DNA of 64,000 nt from Specibacter cremeus (GCF_003946885.1 NZ_RWKQ01000004.1:45660-109659); one strand, 5' to 3'. Positions 52,433-61,262 are shown, counted from the stretch's first letter. The notes: generated by a model from the sequence alone, not told the origin. Numbers and translations are program-made.

Positions 52433-54460
52433 ATGAAGATCACCGCCGACTTTCCCCGCACCGTAACCGTGATGGAGCACGTCCTGATCCCGATGAGCGA
52501 CGGGACACGGCTGGCGGCCACGATCTGGCTGCCGGATGACGCCACGGACAACCCGGTCCCCGTCCTGCTCGAATACCTGCCCTATCGGCGCGGGGACTGG
52601 ACGGCGCCGCGTGATGCCCAACGGCACCCGTGGTACGCCGGGCACGGATACGCGTCCGTGCGGGTGGATATGCGCGGGGCCGGTGACTCCGAAGGAGTCA
52701 TGCTGGACGAATACCATGTCCAGGAACAAGCGGACGGCATCGATGTCATCGCCTGGCTTGCCGCCCAGCCGTGGTCCACCGGCAAGGTGGGGATGTTCGG
52801 GATCTCCTGGGGCGGGTTCAACAGCCTGCAAATCGCGGCCGAACGGCCGGAGGCGCTCAAGGCGATCGTCACGGTGTGCTCCACCGACGACCGGTATGCC
52901 GATGACGTGCACTACTACGGTGGCGCGCTCCTCGGGATCGACATGGCCGCCTGGGCGGGGACCATGCTTGCCTTCCAGGCCCGCCCGCCGGCGCCGTGGC
53001 GCGTCGGGGACGCCTGGCTCTCCATGTGGAACGAACGGCTCGAGGCGCTCCAACCCTTCAGTGAGATCTGGATGGCCCACCAGGAACGGGACGACTACTG
53101 GCGCCATGGGTCCGTGTGCGAGGACTATTCCCGCATCGATGCCGCGGTACTGGCCGTCGGCGGTTGGGCCGACCCCTACCGGAACGCGGTCCTGCGCCTG
53201 CTGGAGAACCTGGACGCCCCATGCAAGGGACTGATCGGACCATGGTCCCACCAGTACCCTGACATCAACCGGACGCCCGGACCGAACATCGGCTTCCTCC
53301 AGGAAACCCTTCGATGGTGGGATCACTGGCTCAAGGGCGAGGACACCGGCGTGATGGAAGAGCCGGCGCTGCGCGTGTACCAGCAGGACTCGGTCCGACC
53401 CGCCACGCACTACCCGCTCCGTCCCGGGAGATGGGTGGGCCTGAACTCGTGGCCCGCCGTGGAAGTCACACCAACAACCTTCAACCTCCATCGGGACCTG
53501 CGGACCCTGGCTGCCGGCACGGACGGGAACGTCGTCATCGATACCCCGCAGCACACCGGGATCGACGCCGGTCGGTGGTTTCCATTCGGCAACGTCTCCG
53601 ACCTCCCGCCGGACCAGCGCTCCGAAGACGGCCGCTCCGTCGTCTTTGACACCCCGGTTCTCAACGAGGACCTGAACATCCTCGGCTTTCCACGACTGAC
53701 ACTAAAGGTTTGTGCCTCAACCCGGCGCGCCAACATCATGGCCCGGCTGACCGACGTCGCCCCCGACGGATCCTCGACCCTCATCACCCGCGGCGCCATC
53801 AACCTTGCCAAGCGAGACGGGATGGACCGCGCCGATGAGGCAACACCGGGCGCGTGGATCGACGCGGAGATCGAACTGACCTCGATATCCTGGACGGTTC
53901 CCGCCGGGCACCGGCTCCGGGTGGCGCTGTCCACCACATACTGGCCGTGGCTTTGGCCGCATGGTCAGACCGGGGCCGTCATCCTGGACCCCGCGGCCAG
54001 CGAGCTTGTCGTGGGTCATCTCGATCCCGCCGCACTGCACGGACCGCATCCGTTCTTCGACGAGCCCGAACAGGCGCCACCCATGGACGTCCTGGCCGGA
54101 CCGGACCCGGAATCGCGCCCCGAACGGGAGGTCCGCTACGAACCCGACTCCGACACGTGGGTGCTGACCGTGGACCCAAACTACGGGGGGCACCGGGCCT
54201 ACCCGGACGGGCTGGTCTACAGCGAGGCTGCCCAGGAGCGGTACACCATATCGCGCAACGACCCGCTCTCGGCCACGGCCGAATCCCAGTGGAAGATCGG
54301 CTTTGACCGTGGCGACTGGAACGTCCGCATCGACACGGAATCGGTCATCACCTCCACCGCCACCCATTTCCGACTGTTCAACAAAGTCACGACATACTTG
54401 AACGGCAATGTCCACACGGAAAAGACTTTCGACAAGCAGATCGAGCGAACCTCGGTCTAG
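52433..54460 (+). CDS. CocE/NonD family hydrolase
   Basis: A 675-aa alpha/beta hydrolase of the X-Pro dipeptidyl-peptidase/cocaine-esterase family. The nucleophile Ser125 lies in GISWGGFN, the acid Asp in VGGWADPYR (about 244) and the base His in GPWSHQYPD (about 271). After residue 340 a jelly-roll C-terminal domain follows. It starts 36 bp after the ATPase gene in the same operon, so it probably acts on the imported compound; cleavage of Xaa-Pro peptides or of an ester/amide side chain is possible. No signal peptide: it is cytoplasmic. Confidence 0.88.
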   Translation: MKITADFPRTVTVMEHVLIPMSDGTRLAATIWLPDDATDNPVPVLLEYLPYRRGDWTAPRDAQRHPWYAGHGYASVRVDMRGAGDSEGVMLDEYHVQEQADGIDVIAWLAAQPWSTGKVGMFGISWGGFNSLQIAAERPEALKAIVTVCSTDDRYADDVHYYGGALLGIDMAAWAGTMLAFQARPPAPWRVGDAWLSMWNERLEALQPFSEIWMAHQERDDYWRHGSVCEDYSRIDAAVLAVGGWADPYRNAVLRLLENLDAPCKGLIGPWSHQYPDINRTPGPNIGFLQETLRWWDHWLKGEDTGVMEEPALRVYQQDSVRPATHYPLRPGRWVGLNSWPAVEVTPTTFNLHRDLRTLAAGTDGNVVIDTPQHTGIDAGRWFPFGNVSDLPPDQRSEDGRSVVFDTPVLNEDLNILGFPRLTLKVCASTRRANIMARLTDVAPDGSSTLITRGAINLAKRDGMDRADEATPGAWIDAEIELTSISWTVPAGHRLRVALSTTYWPWLWPHGQTGAVILDPAASELVVGHLDPAALHGPHPFFDEPEQAPPMDVLAGPDPESRPEREVRYEPDSDTWVLTVDPNYGGHRAYPDGLVYSEAAQERYTISRNDPLSATAESQWKIGFDRGDWNVRIDTESVITSTATHFRLFNKVTTYLNGNVHTEKTFDKQIERTSV

Positions 54461-54482
54461 ACAATGGATGGGAGACCATGTC

Positions 54483-55133
54483 ATGACGGAAGTACGGCAG
54501 GCCGGACGACCGAAAGCGAAATCGGAAGACGAACGCCAACGCCACCCCACGGAGGTACGTCGCCGTTTGGTCATCGAATCGGCCCGCGACCTCATCGCGG
54601 ACAAGGGCCTTTTCAACGTCCAAATACGGGATATCTCGCGGGCCTGCGGCGTTTCACCCGGCACCATCACCTACCACTTCCGCAGCCTGGAAGAGGTCCT
54701 CTGGGAGGTCGTGAAGGCGGAAACTGCCGAGTTCTACGTGCCGTTGCAGGAAGCAGCCAGGAGCGAAGGCGACGCCGCCGCGCAGCTCCTCACCTTCCTG
54801 CGTGGCATGTTCAAGTCCGACCCGGACACGCGCCGGCACTGGCTCATCTGGCTCGACTTCTGGTCCGCCGCAGCACGAGAGGACTCGTACGGAGAATGGA
54901 TGAACGATCACTACGCCAACTGGTGGGCAGCACTCCGGGACATCACCGCACGCGGCGTCGAGGACGGTCGATTCACCTGCGCCGATCCCGACACCTTCGC
55001 GATAGACACCGCTGCCGTGGTCGACGGCCTGGCGATCCAGTGCTATTCCAAACGGGCACGCCTCACGGTGGCCGAGGCACGGGAACACCTCGTCCGATTC
55101 GTCAGTGACAGGCTGGCCATCGACTCGAGGTAG
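54483..55133 (+). CDS. TetR family transcriptional regulator
   Basis: A 216-aa regulator. After a basic tail the helix-turn-helix reads RDLIADKGLFNVQIRDISRA with CGVSPGTITYHFRSLEEVLW (about 37-76). The C-terminal ligand domain resembles BetI-type TetR_C_6. The ATG at 54483 is preferred; an in-frame ATG 15 bp earlier has no better ribosome binding site. It closes the peptide-transporter operon and probably represses it in response to the imported compound. Confidence 0.9.
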   Translation: MTEVRQAGRPKAKSEDERQRHPTEVRRRLVIESARDLIADKGLFNVQIRDISRACGVSPGTITYHFRSLEEVLWEVVKAETAEFYVPLQEAARSEGDAAAQLLTFLRGMFKSDPDTRRHWLIWLDFWSAAAREDSYGEWMNDHYANWWAALRDITARGVEDGRFTCADPDTFAIDTAAVVDGLAIQCYSKRARLTVAEAREHLVRFVSDRLAIDSR

Positions 55134-55294
55134 TGCCTATGCCTTGATCCACCGATCCGGTTCCGGACTCGTCGGAAGTTCAGGATTTGCCGGGTTTGTG
55201 ATTTTGGGCAGGATCCACCGGCCGGCCTCGCCGCCGTTGGTGTTCCACGCTTTGTGTTCCTGGGTTGCGCCGGGATCGGCTGGGCGGACGGGTC

Positions 55295-55557
55295 CTACGC
55301 TGCCTGCGGCGGCTCGTGGGTCGCGGCGAAAAGCTGCTCCCAGGCGGTTTGCCAGGGCCAGGGCTCGGGAAGGTGGAGCCTGATTTTCCGGGCGCTGGAG
55401 GCGATGCGGACCGGGACGTGGATGAGTTTGCGGCGAATCGTCCCGGTCCTGGCCCTGGCGAAGGTTCCTTTGGCGAGGATCCCGCGGTGCGGGTGAGGTT
55501 GTATGCCATGACGGCGGCGACCCGCCGAAGTGTCACAGATGTGTTGAGGTAGAACTG
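55295..55557 (-). mobile_element. IS1380-family transposase remnant (C-terminus)
   Basis: Read on the minus strand with one frameshift near 55490, the sequence gives LNTSVTLRRVAAVMAYNLTR, then GILAKGTFARARTGTIRRKL, then ARKIRLHLPEPWPWQTAWEQ and a stop at 55295. This is the usual end of IS1380 transposases. The upstream two thirds are missing. The 160 bp to its left (55134-55294) may be the element's 3' flank; no terminal repeat could be confirmed. It ends next to the beheaded GAF gene. Confidence 0.72.
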
Positions 55558-55728
55558 TCACCGAAGTCCTTCGACATAACACCGGCGATTAAAAACGGCG
55601 TCACGATCGGGTCCATTAACTTCCTTGACGTCGAGGGAAGTTACGATGAGCATTCCGCCACGGCGGCGATGGAAATTGCGGCCCACTCCACTGACCTCCT
55701 TGAGGAATTGCTCACCACCTACGCCTGA
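55558..55728 (+). pseudogene. GAF-domain protein, C-terminal fragment
   Basis: The plus strand reads SFDITPAIKNGVTIGSINFL, DVEGSYDEHSATAAMEIAAH and STDLLEELLTTYA, then a stop at 55728. This is the last 55 residues of a stand-alone GAF protein, similar in layout to the GAF part of the EamA fusion (ISIDNRFLGCLNLMDSPGSY). No start codon or N-terminal half exists; the break coincides with the IS1380 remnant. It probably once led the amidohydrolase operon. Confidence 0.65.
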
Positions 55729-55804
55729 CCCCCCTGGGGCGGGAAATGCGCCACCATACATCCAATTCCGGGCACTGCTGTCCGGGGAAGAAGGGGACCT
55801 CACC

Positions 55805-57040
55805 ATGTCCAACGTCGCCACCCAGTTGTTGACCGTCACGAATGCGCTGATCTTTGACGGGTCATCGCCGGATCTCACCGCAGGATCCATCGTGTTTCGC
55901 GACGGCGTCATCGAGGCGGTCGGGGACGTGGCCCCTGTGGGCGAGGTCGTCGATGCCGGCGGGAAAGTCGTCGTGCCGGGGCTCATCGACGCCCACTTCC
56001 ACGCCTACGCCGTCGGCCTCGGCGGTTTTGAGGTCGAAAGGGGCCCGTTGAGCTATGCGGCACTGGTCGGCGCCCAACGGTTGGGGTCCGCCCTGAAGCG
56101 CGGGTTCACCACGGTGCGCGACGTTGCCGGCGGCGACATCGGCCTCGCGAAGGCGGTGCGCGGCGGCGTGTTCAAGTCCCCGCGCTACCTCTTCACCGGC
56201 CCGGCGATGAGCCAGACCGGCGGCCACGGCGACCCCCGCGCCGAGGACCTGGACCTGTGCTTCAGCCACGGCCACATGTGTTCCGTTGTCGACGGCGTGG
56301 ACGACCTCCGCAAGGCCGTCCGCGACAGGTTCCGGACCGGCAGCCACGCCATCAAGATCATGACGTCCGGTGGCGTCGTGTCGCTGACCGACCCCATCCG
56401 GGTGCCGCAATATTCGGCGGCGGAAATCCAGGCCGTCGTGGAGGAGGCGGGTCGCCGCAACAGCTACGTGGCCGCCCATGCGTACTCGCCGGAGGCCATC
56501 AAGCACTCGGTCGAAAACGGTGTGCGGTCAATCGAGCACGGAAACCTCATGGACCAGGAAACCGCCGAGTTGATGGCCCGGCACGGCAGCTACCTGGTGC
56601 CCACGCTGGCCGCCTACGATGCCATGAACCGGCGGGGTGAGGCGCTGGGGCTGCACCCCATTTCGCAGGTGAAGAACGCCGAGGTGCTTGAGTCCGGCAA
56701 GACGGCGATCGAACTGGCGCTGGCGGCCGGGGTCAAGGTTGGCTTCGGCTCGGACCTGATGGGCGACCTGGAAAACGACCAGTTGGTGGGCGTGCGCCTG
56801 CAAACCGAGGTGGCCGGCGTTTTTGAGACGCTGCGGTCCATGACGTCCGTGAACGCGGAGATCTTGCAGGACACCCGCATCGGCCGGATCGGCGCCGGGG
56901 CGCATGGCGACGTCGTGATCCTGGACGGCAACCCGTTCGAGGACCCTGCGGCACTGTGGGACGAGAGCCGGCCGCGCGTCGTCATCCAGGCCGGCCGCGT
57001 CGTCACGGCGCCAGTGGAGCCCGTTTTCAATACCCAGTAG
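55805..57040 (+). CDS. Metal-dependent amidohydrolase (imidazolonepropionase/Xaa-Pro dipeptidase-like); last codons IS-derived
   Basis: A 411-aa TIM-barrel amidohydrolase. Metal ligands are His64/His66 (DAHFHAY), the bridging Lys184 (HAIKIMTSGG), His225 (VAAHAY), His245 (SIEHGN) and Asp317 (GSDLMG), all present. Related enzymes hydrolyse N-acyl or Xaa-Pro dipeptides. A GAAGAAGGGG ribosome binding site precedes the ATG. The last dozen codons (after GRVV) are, on the opposite strand, ISAs1 transposase sequence (GIENGLHWRRD). The natural C-terminus has been replaced, and activity may still be kept since the barrel is intact. Confidence 0.87.
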   Translation: MSNVATQLLTVTNALIFDGSSPDLTAGSIVFRDGVIEAVGDVAPVGEVVDAGGKVVVPGLIDAHFHAYAVGLGGFEVERGPLSYAALVGAQRLGSALKRGFTTVRDVAGGDIGLAKAVRGGVFKSPRYLFTGPAMSQTGGHGDPRAEDLDLCFSHGHMCSVVDGVDDLRKAVRDRFRTGSHAIKIMTSGGVVSLTDPIRVPQYSAAEIQAVVEEAGRRNSYVAAHAYSPEAIKHSVENGVRSIEHGNLMDQETAELMARHGSYLVPTLAAYDAMNRRGEALGLHPISQVKNAEVLESGKTAIELALAAGVKVGFGSDLMGDLENDQLVGVRLQTEVAGVFETLRSMTSVNAEILQDTRIGRIGAGAHGDVVILDGNPFEDPAALWDESRPRVVIQAGRVVTAPVEPVFNTQ

Positions 57041-57318
57041 CCGCGGACCAGCGCCCCGACCCGAACCGACTTGCCCTCCTCGGACGTCAACGACGTGACG
57101 GCGTAGATCGTCTCGGTGTGCCATGTCCGGGTCCCGGCGGGCCGGGATTTCGGGTGATGTGGACGGCGTGGGCGGCGTGCGGGAAGTTGATGCCGGCGGC
57201 GACGTCCACGCATGTGACGGTGCGCTCGATGCCCCGGCCGTTGGCTGTCTCCGTGGTGCGGTTCCCCGCCCGGATGCGTTTCCACGGCAGGGATTCCACC
57301 TGCGCGTGCAGCCCGGGC
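57003..57318 (-). mobile_element. ISAs1-family transposase remnant
   Basis: The minus strand reads GLHAQVESLPWKRIRAGNRT, TVTCVDVAAGINFPHAAHAV, then after a frameshift TWHTETIYAVTSLTSEEGKS, VRVGALVRGYW and, shifted by one base, GIENGLHWRRD. This order is characteristic of ISAs1 transposases. The C-terminus is cut where it meets the amidohydrolase coding sequence, and the N-terminal side is cut at 57318/57319 by the group II intron. Several frameshifts show it is dead. Confidence 0.78.
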
Positions 57319-57815
57319 GTAGAGTAAGCCGCGCGGCGCGGTGCCCCTTGTTGGGGTCGTTTCCGCGCGGCTCCTCCCCGAACCGGACGTGCGAGTTTCC
57401 CGGCATCCGGCTCTCCCGTGGTGCTCTGCGGGATGGGCCGCAGGACTCCGAGCAGCGCGTCTGCATTCCGCATACCTCCACTTATCCTCGATGTCCGCAT
57501 CACCTGTGCCCCTTCGCCCTGTGGACGGCCTTCCCGTCCTCCCTGGCCGGTCGTGACTTGCGGCGACTACTACGAGCACTCCGTCACCGCCAGCCGTGCT
57601 GGGACTTCTGATCCCACGTTCGTCTCTGACACACGTTCAGCGCGGCCCAGGCGCCCCCTCATCTCCTTGGATACCCTCACTGGGCATCGCTCCCGCCGCG
57701 AAGGTTGGCCCGGGTACCAGTACATCCAGGCCACGACGGCCACCCCTGGACGCCTACCATCGCCTAACTCAGCTCGAAGCCGGCTGGGTTGCCGCCCAAA
57801 AGGTTATATGACTGC
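57319..57815 (-). mobile_element. Group II intron remnant (domains V and VI visible, reverse transcriptase missing)
   Basis: Domain V is on the minus strand at 57413-57380: 34 nt with stem GAGCCGGA/TCCGGTTC, a CG bulge and a GAAA tetraloop; one C-C mismatch sits in the upper stem. Domain VI follows as a GCCGCGCGG/CCGCGCGGC stem with a single-stranded TTACTCTAC end, putting the 3' splice site at 57319 inside the ISAs1 transposase. The 400 bp upstream resemble intron RNA but carry no reverse transcriptase gene, and no GTGYG 5' end is visible. So this is a deleted copy. Confidence 0.62.
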
Positions 57816-58469
57816 TCAGATCCAGGGGGGTGCTTCCCGGGGTTGTCGCCGGGCGCGGCCGGTGGCCCAGGCGACGATCTCGGGCAGGGTTCCGTTGGGC
57901 GGGTCCGGGTTCTGGCCACGGCCGTGCCAGGTGCCGGTGATGTCGGTGAGGAGGCGGTCGAGGACGTCGGCGGGGATCTGGTCGAACGCGGCGCCGTTGT
58001 CGAGGTCCACGGCGTGCATCCAGACTTCCCGGGTGCGCAGCCACACGGTTTCGGATGCCGGCACGGAACGGCCCTGGGCCGTTCTGACGAGGTGGTTCCA
58101 CGCCTCGGGCGGGGTGTCTCGCCATTCTACGTTGAGGTGGATGGCGGCATGCTCGTACAGGTGGCGCAGGGCGATAGGGCTCAGGGTCGCCCCGTACTCG
58201 ATTTCGTGCCGGCGGGCCTGCGGCGATTCATACATGGGGTTTTCGATGCCCGTGTTGGCCCACTGAACAAGCCGCGCAAGGGCCCGGGCGTTGTAGCCGA
58301 CGTGGGCGACGACGTGGCGCCGGGACCAGCCGGGCAGCAGCGAGGGGGCGTCGAGGTCGGCGTCACTGAGTTCGTTGAGTTTGCGGCCGAAGAACGCGGT
58401 CCCGCGGCGCGCCTGCAGGAGGTCTTCCAGCAGGCGCGGGTCGGTCGTGAGGTCGTGGCGGGCGACCAT
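57816..58469 (-). CDS. Maleylpyruvate isomerase (mycothiol-dependent type)
   Basis: A 217-aa DinB-fold metalloenzyme that isomerises 3-maleylpyruvate to fumarylpyruvate, using mycothiol in actinobacteria. Metal ligands are His52 or His56 (RRHVVAHVG) plus Glu148 and His152 (REVWMHAVDLDNG), the Glu-x3-His spacing of the family. The start overlaps the hydrolase stop (TGATG). It ends next to the group II intron remnant; at 217 aa it is slightly shorter than the usual roughly 240, so a small C-terminal loss cannot be excluded. Confidence 0.88.
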   Translation of the reverse strand: MVARHDLTTDPRLLEDLLQARRGTAFFGRKLNELSDADLDAPSLLPGWSRRHVVAHVGYNARALARLVQWANTGIENPMYESPQARRHEIEYGATLSPIALRHLYEHAAIHLNVEWRDTPPEAWNHLVRTAQGRSVPASETVWLRTREVWMHAVDLDNGAAFDQIPADVLDRLLTDITGTWHGRGQNPDPPNGTLPEIVAWATGRARRQPREAPPWI

Positions 58470-59293
58470 CAGGCTTCCTTGACCACGCGGTTGTTCAGTT
58501 GGCCCAGGCCCTCGATGGTGGTGGTCAGGACCTGGCCCTCCTGCAGGTAGACCTTGGGGTCGCGGGCGTGGCCGACGCCGCCGGGGGTGCCGGTGGCGAT
58601 GACGTCGCCGGGGTTCAGGGTGATGATGGTGGAGATGTAGGAGACCAGGAATTCCGGGGTGAAGACGAGGTCGCCCGTGGGGGTTTGCTGCATGGTTTCC
58701 CCGTCGACGGCGGAGGTCATGAGGGGGCCGGCGGCGAATTCGTCGGGGGTGACCAGGGCGGGGCCGAAGGGGGTGGACTTTTCCCAAGTCTTGCCCTGGA
58801 GCCACTGGATGGTGCGGAACTGGTAGTCGCGCATGGAGACGTCGTTCAGGACGGCGTAGCCGGCAATGTGGCAGGCGGCGTCGGCCACGGCGATGCGGCG
58901 GCCGGGCTTGCCGATGATCACCGCGAGTTCGGCCTCCCAGTCCACGGCGTCCGATTCCTGGGGCAGGGCCAGGTCGTCGTGGGGGCCGATGAGGGATTCG
59001 GCGTACTTGGCGAACAGGGTCGGGTAGGCGGGGATCTCCCGGCCCATCTCCTGGATGTGGTTGCGGTAGTTGTGGCCCACGCAGATGATCTTTCCCGGTG
59101 CGGGGACGACGGCGGCCAGCTCGGCGCCGTCGTACGCGTGCGTGGCGCCGGTGGCGGCGGCGGCGACGTCCTTCCAGCCAGGGTTTTTCAGGAGGTCCCC
59201 GACGGTGGCGTAGCCGTCGATCTCGGTGAGGGTGGCCCCGTCCTGGCGGACCGCGCGGGTGCCGGCGGGTGTGCGGAGGGTCAGGAGTTTCAT
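58469..59293 (-). CDS. Fumarylpyruvate hydrolase (FAH family)
   Basis: A 274-aa FAH enzyme predicted to split fumarylpyruvate into fumarate and pyruvate, the last gentisate step. Metal ligands Glu120 and Glu122 are in DWEAELAVIIGKP, with the acidic GYAVLNDVSMRDYQ next and the catalytic-loop GHNYRNHIQEMG (73-84). GDVIATGTPGGVGHARDP closes the fold. The assignment to fumarylpyruvate rests on its place between gentisate dioxygenase and the isomerase. It differs clearly from the solitary FAH gene at 31.8 kb. Confidence 0.9.
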   Translation of the reverse strand: MKLLTLRTPAGTRAVRQDGATLTEIDGYATVGDLLKNPGWKDVAAAATGATHAYDGAELAAVVPAPGKIICVGHNYRNHIQEMGREIPAYPTLFAKYAESLIGPHDDLALPQESDAVDWEAELAVIIGKPGRRIAVADAACHIAGYAVLNDVSMRDYQFRTIQWLQGKTWEKSTPFGPALVTPDEFAAGPLMTSAVDGETMQQTPTGDLVFTPEFLVSYISTIITLNPGDVIATGTPGGVGHARDPKVYLQEGQVLTTTIEGLGQLNNRVVKEA

Positions 59294-60390
59294 GCTTGGT
59301 TGCGTCCTTCGATGTAGGTGCGGTTCAGGTTGAGCCGTTCGATGATGGGGTGGTCCCCGAACTGGAAGAGATCGAAACAAGTCTCGGCCTGCAGGGACCA
59401 GGACGCCCAGGACGGGACGACCACCAGGTCGCCCTTTTCCACGGTGTTGGTGACGCCGTTGATGACGATCGCGCCGCGGCCCTCGAAGACCTGGTACACG
59501 CTGGAGCCGACCTCCCGGACGGTGGGGGTCCGCGTCCCGGCGCGCAGCCGGTGGAACTGGGCGCGGATGGTGGGCATCACGTCCCCGCCGGTGGTCGGGT
59601 TGACGAAGCGCACCGCCGCGTGCCCCGGGGACACGGTGGCCGGAAAGCCCTCGTCCTCCAACGCCAGCTGTTCGGCCAGGGCCCGGTCGGTGTGCACCCA
59701 CCGGTAGGCGCCGATCGGGGAGGAGACGGTGTTGCCCAGCCCGGAGAGCGGGCGCAGCCCGGGATTGGCCCACAGCCGCTCGGAGCGGGAGACGTCAGGG
59801 GTGGACTCGTCCGTGACCCGCTCGGTGCCGAACTCGAAGAACGCGGAGTCCGTGTAATGCACAAACGGGATGTCCAGGCCGTCGATCCAGGCCATCGGCG
59901 CATCGGTGTCGTTGTGGTGGCCGTGGAAGTTCCAGCCCGGGGTCAGCAGGAAGTCCCCGCGGGACATCCGCACCGGGTCCCCGTTGACCACCGTCCACAC
60001 CCCCTCGCCCTCCACCACGAACCGGAACGCGTTCTGCGAATGCCTGTGCTCCGGCGCCGTCTCGTGCCCGCCCAGGTACTGGATCGCCGCCCACAGGGTG
60101 GGCGTCGCGTACGGGCGCCCGCCCAGGCCCGGATTGGCCAGGGCAATGGCCCGGCGTTCCCCGCCGCGGCCCACCGGGACAAGCTCCCCGGACCGCTCCG
60201 CCAACGGTAGCAGCGACGTCCAGCGCCACACATGCGCCACGGCTTTGGGCGACGGCTGCATCGGCATCAGGTCACCGATCTCCGTCCACAACGGGATCAG
60301 GTTCTCCCGGCCGAAGTCCCTGTACAGCTGGTCCAACCCGGCCTGTTCCTCGGCGGTGGGGGGCGCCGCCACCATCTGGTCCTCGGTCAT
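59290..60390 (-). CDS. Gentisate 1,2-dioxygenase
   Basis: A 366-aa bicupin Fe(II) ring-cleaving dioxygenase that turns gentisate and O2 into 3-maleylpyruvate. Iron ligands are His115 and His117 in PEHRHSQNAFRF and His156 or His158 in GWNFHGHHN. The second cupin (about 250-340) is degenerate, as usual. The close relatives salicylate and 1-hydroxy-2-naphthoate dioxygenases share the fold; the two downstream genes favour gentisate. It overlaps both neighbours by 4 bp. Confidence 0.9.
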   Translation of the reverse strand: MTEDQMVAAPPTAEEQAGLDQLYRDFGRENLIPLWTEIGDLMPMQPSPKAVAHVWRWTSLLPLAERSGELVPVGRGGERRAIALANPGLGGRPYATPTLWAAIQYLGGHETAPEHRHSQNAFRFVVEGEGVWTVVNGDPVRMSRGDFLLTPGWNFHGHHNDTDAPMAWIDGLDIPFVHYTDSAFFEFGTERVTDESTPDVSRSERLWANPGLRPLSGLGNTVSSPIGAYRWVHTDRALAEQLALEDEGFPATVSPGHAAVRFVNPTTGGDVMPTIRAQFHRLRAGTRTPTVREVGSSVYQVFEGRGAIVINGVTNTVEKGDLVVVPSWASWSLQAETCFDLFQFGDHPIIERLNLNRTYIEGRNQA

Positions 60391-61262
60391 CGTCCGCCGT
60401 CCTCGCCGGCGGCGAGGAGGACGCCGCCCAGCTCCGCCGCGAAGGTGTCGGGGACGGTCTGATAGGGCACATGCGCCCCGGTGAAGGAGAGGAAGCGTGC
60501 GCCGAGATGCTCCGCCAACTGGCGGAGGGCTTCGGTGTAGGTGGCCAGCAGGGCGGTGTGAAGCTCGGTGCCGCCGGTGGTGCCGATGCCGATGACCAGC
60601 GGCGTGGTGCGCCGCGCGACGAGCTCGGCGGGCGGGTCGTAGCGGTCCACCACGCCCAGTTCGCGCCGGATCCAGTTCTCACCGTTGGCTTGCACGCGCT
60701 GGCGAAGGTCCGCCGCGTCGATGTCCGCGTCGTCGGGTCCGGTCAGCCAACCGTGGAAATCGTCCATCGCGTGGCCGTAGCCCCCGGCCTTGACCGCCGC
60801 GTCCATGCGATCCCTCAGCTGTGCCAGGAATTCGTCGCGGTTGGGGAGGGTGCCGATCTTCGGAGGCTCATGGGCGACGACGGTGCGCAGGACCCCGGGG
60901 TGGCGGAGGGCCAGGTTGATGGCGATGGTGGCGCCACTGCTGTTGCCGAACACATGGGCCGGTGCGAGGTCGAGTGCGGTGATGAGCGCCGCCGCATCGT
61001 CGGCCTGTTCGTCGACGGTGGTCGCTTCCCAGCCGGCCGGGGGGAGGCTGCGGGAGTTGCCGCGACGGTCGTAGGTGAGGACGGTGAAGTCGCGGGAAAG
61101 GTGCTCCGCGGCCATCGCATACATCCCGGCGTCGCCGCTGGCTCCGGGGATGAGCAGCAGTGCCGGGCCCGCGCCACGGAGCTCGTAGTAGAGGTTGGCC
61201 CGGTTGGCCGGGACGACGCCATGGCGGGTAGTGGGCATGCCCATGGTTTCAGGCTTCGACAT
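60387..61262 (-). CDS. Alpha/beta hydrolase of the gentisate operon
   Basis: A 291-aa alpha/beta hydrolase. The nucleophile Ser108 lies in GNSSGA (a GxSxG variant), the oxyanion region in LIPGASGD (37-44) and the base His in FTGAHVPYQT (about 268). LTYDRRGNSRS follows the usual fold. The ATG at 61262 is chosen for AGGAG 8 nt upstream and overlaps the MBL gene by 14 bp. It probably frees an aromatic acid from an ester or thioester before ring cleavage; the substrate is unknown. Confidence 0.82.
   Translation of the reverse strand: MSKPETMGMPTTRHGVVPANRANLYYELRGAGPALLLIPGASGDAGMYAMAAEHLSRDFTVLTYDRRGNSRSLPPAGWEATTVDEQADDAAALITALDLAPAHVFGNSSGATIAINLALRHPGVLRTVVAHEPPKIGTLPNRDEFLAQLRDRMDAAVKAGGYGHAMDDFHGWLTGPDDADIDAADLRQRVQANGENWIRRELGVVDRYDPPAELVARRTTPLVIGIGTTGGTELHTALLATYTEALRQLAEHLGARFLSFTGAHVPYQTVPDTFAAELGGVLLAAGEDGGR

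Noticed and set aside
55632-55804. An N-terminal extension of the amidohydrolase from an ATG at about 55646.
   Set aside because: The extra residues (Arg/Pro-rich) lie out of frame over the GAF fragment, while the ATG at 55805 has a good ribosome binding site and the family-typical start.
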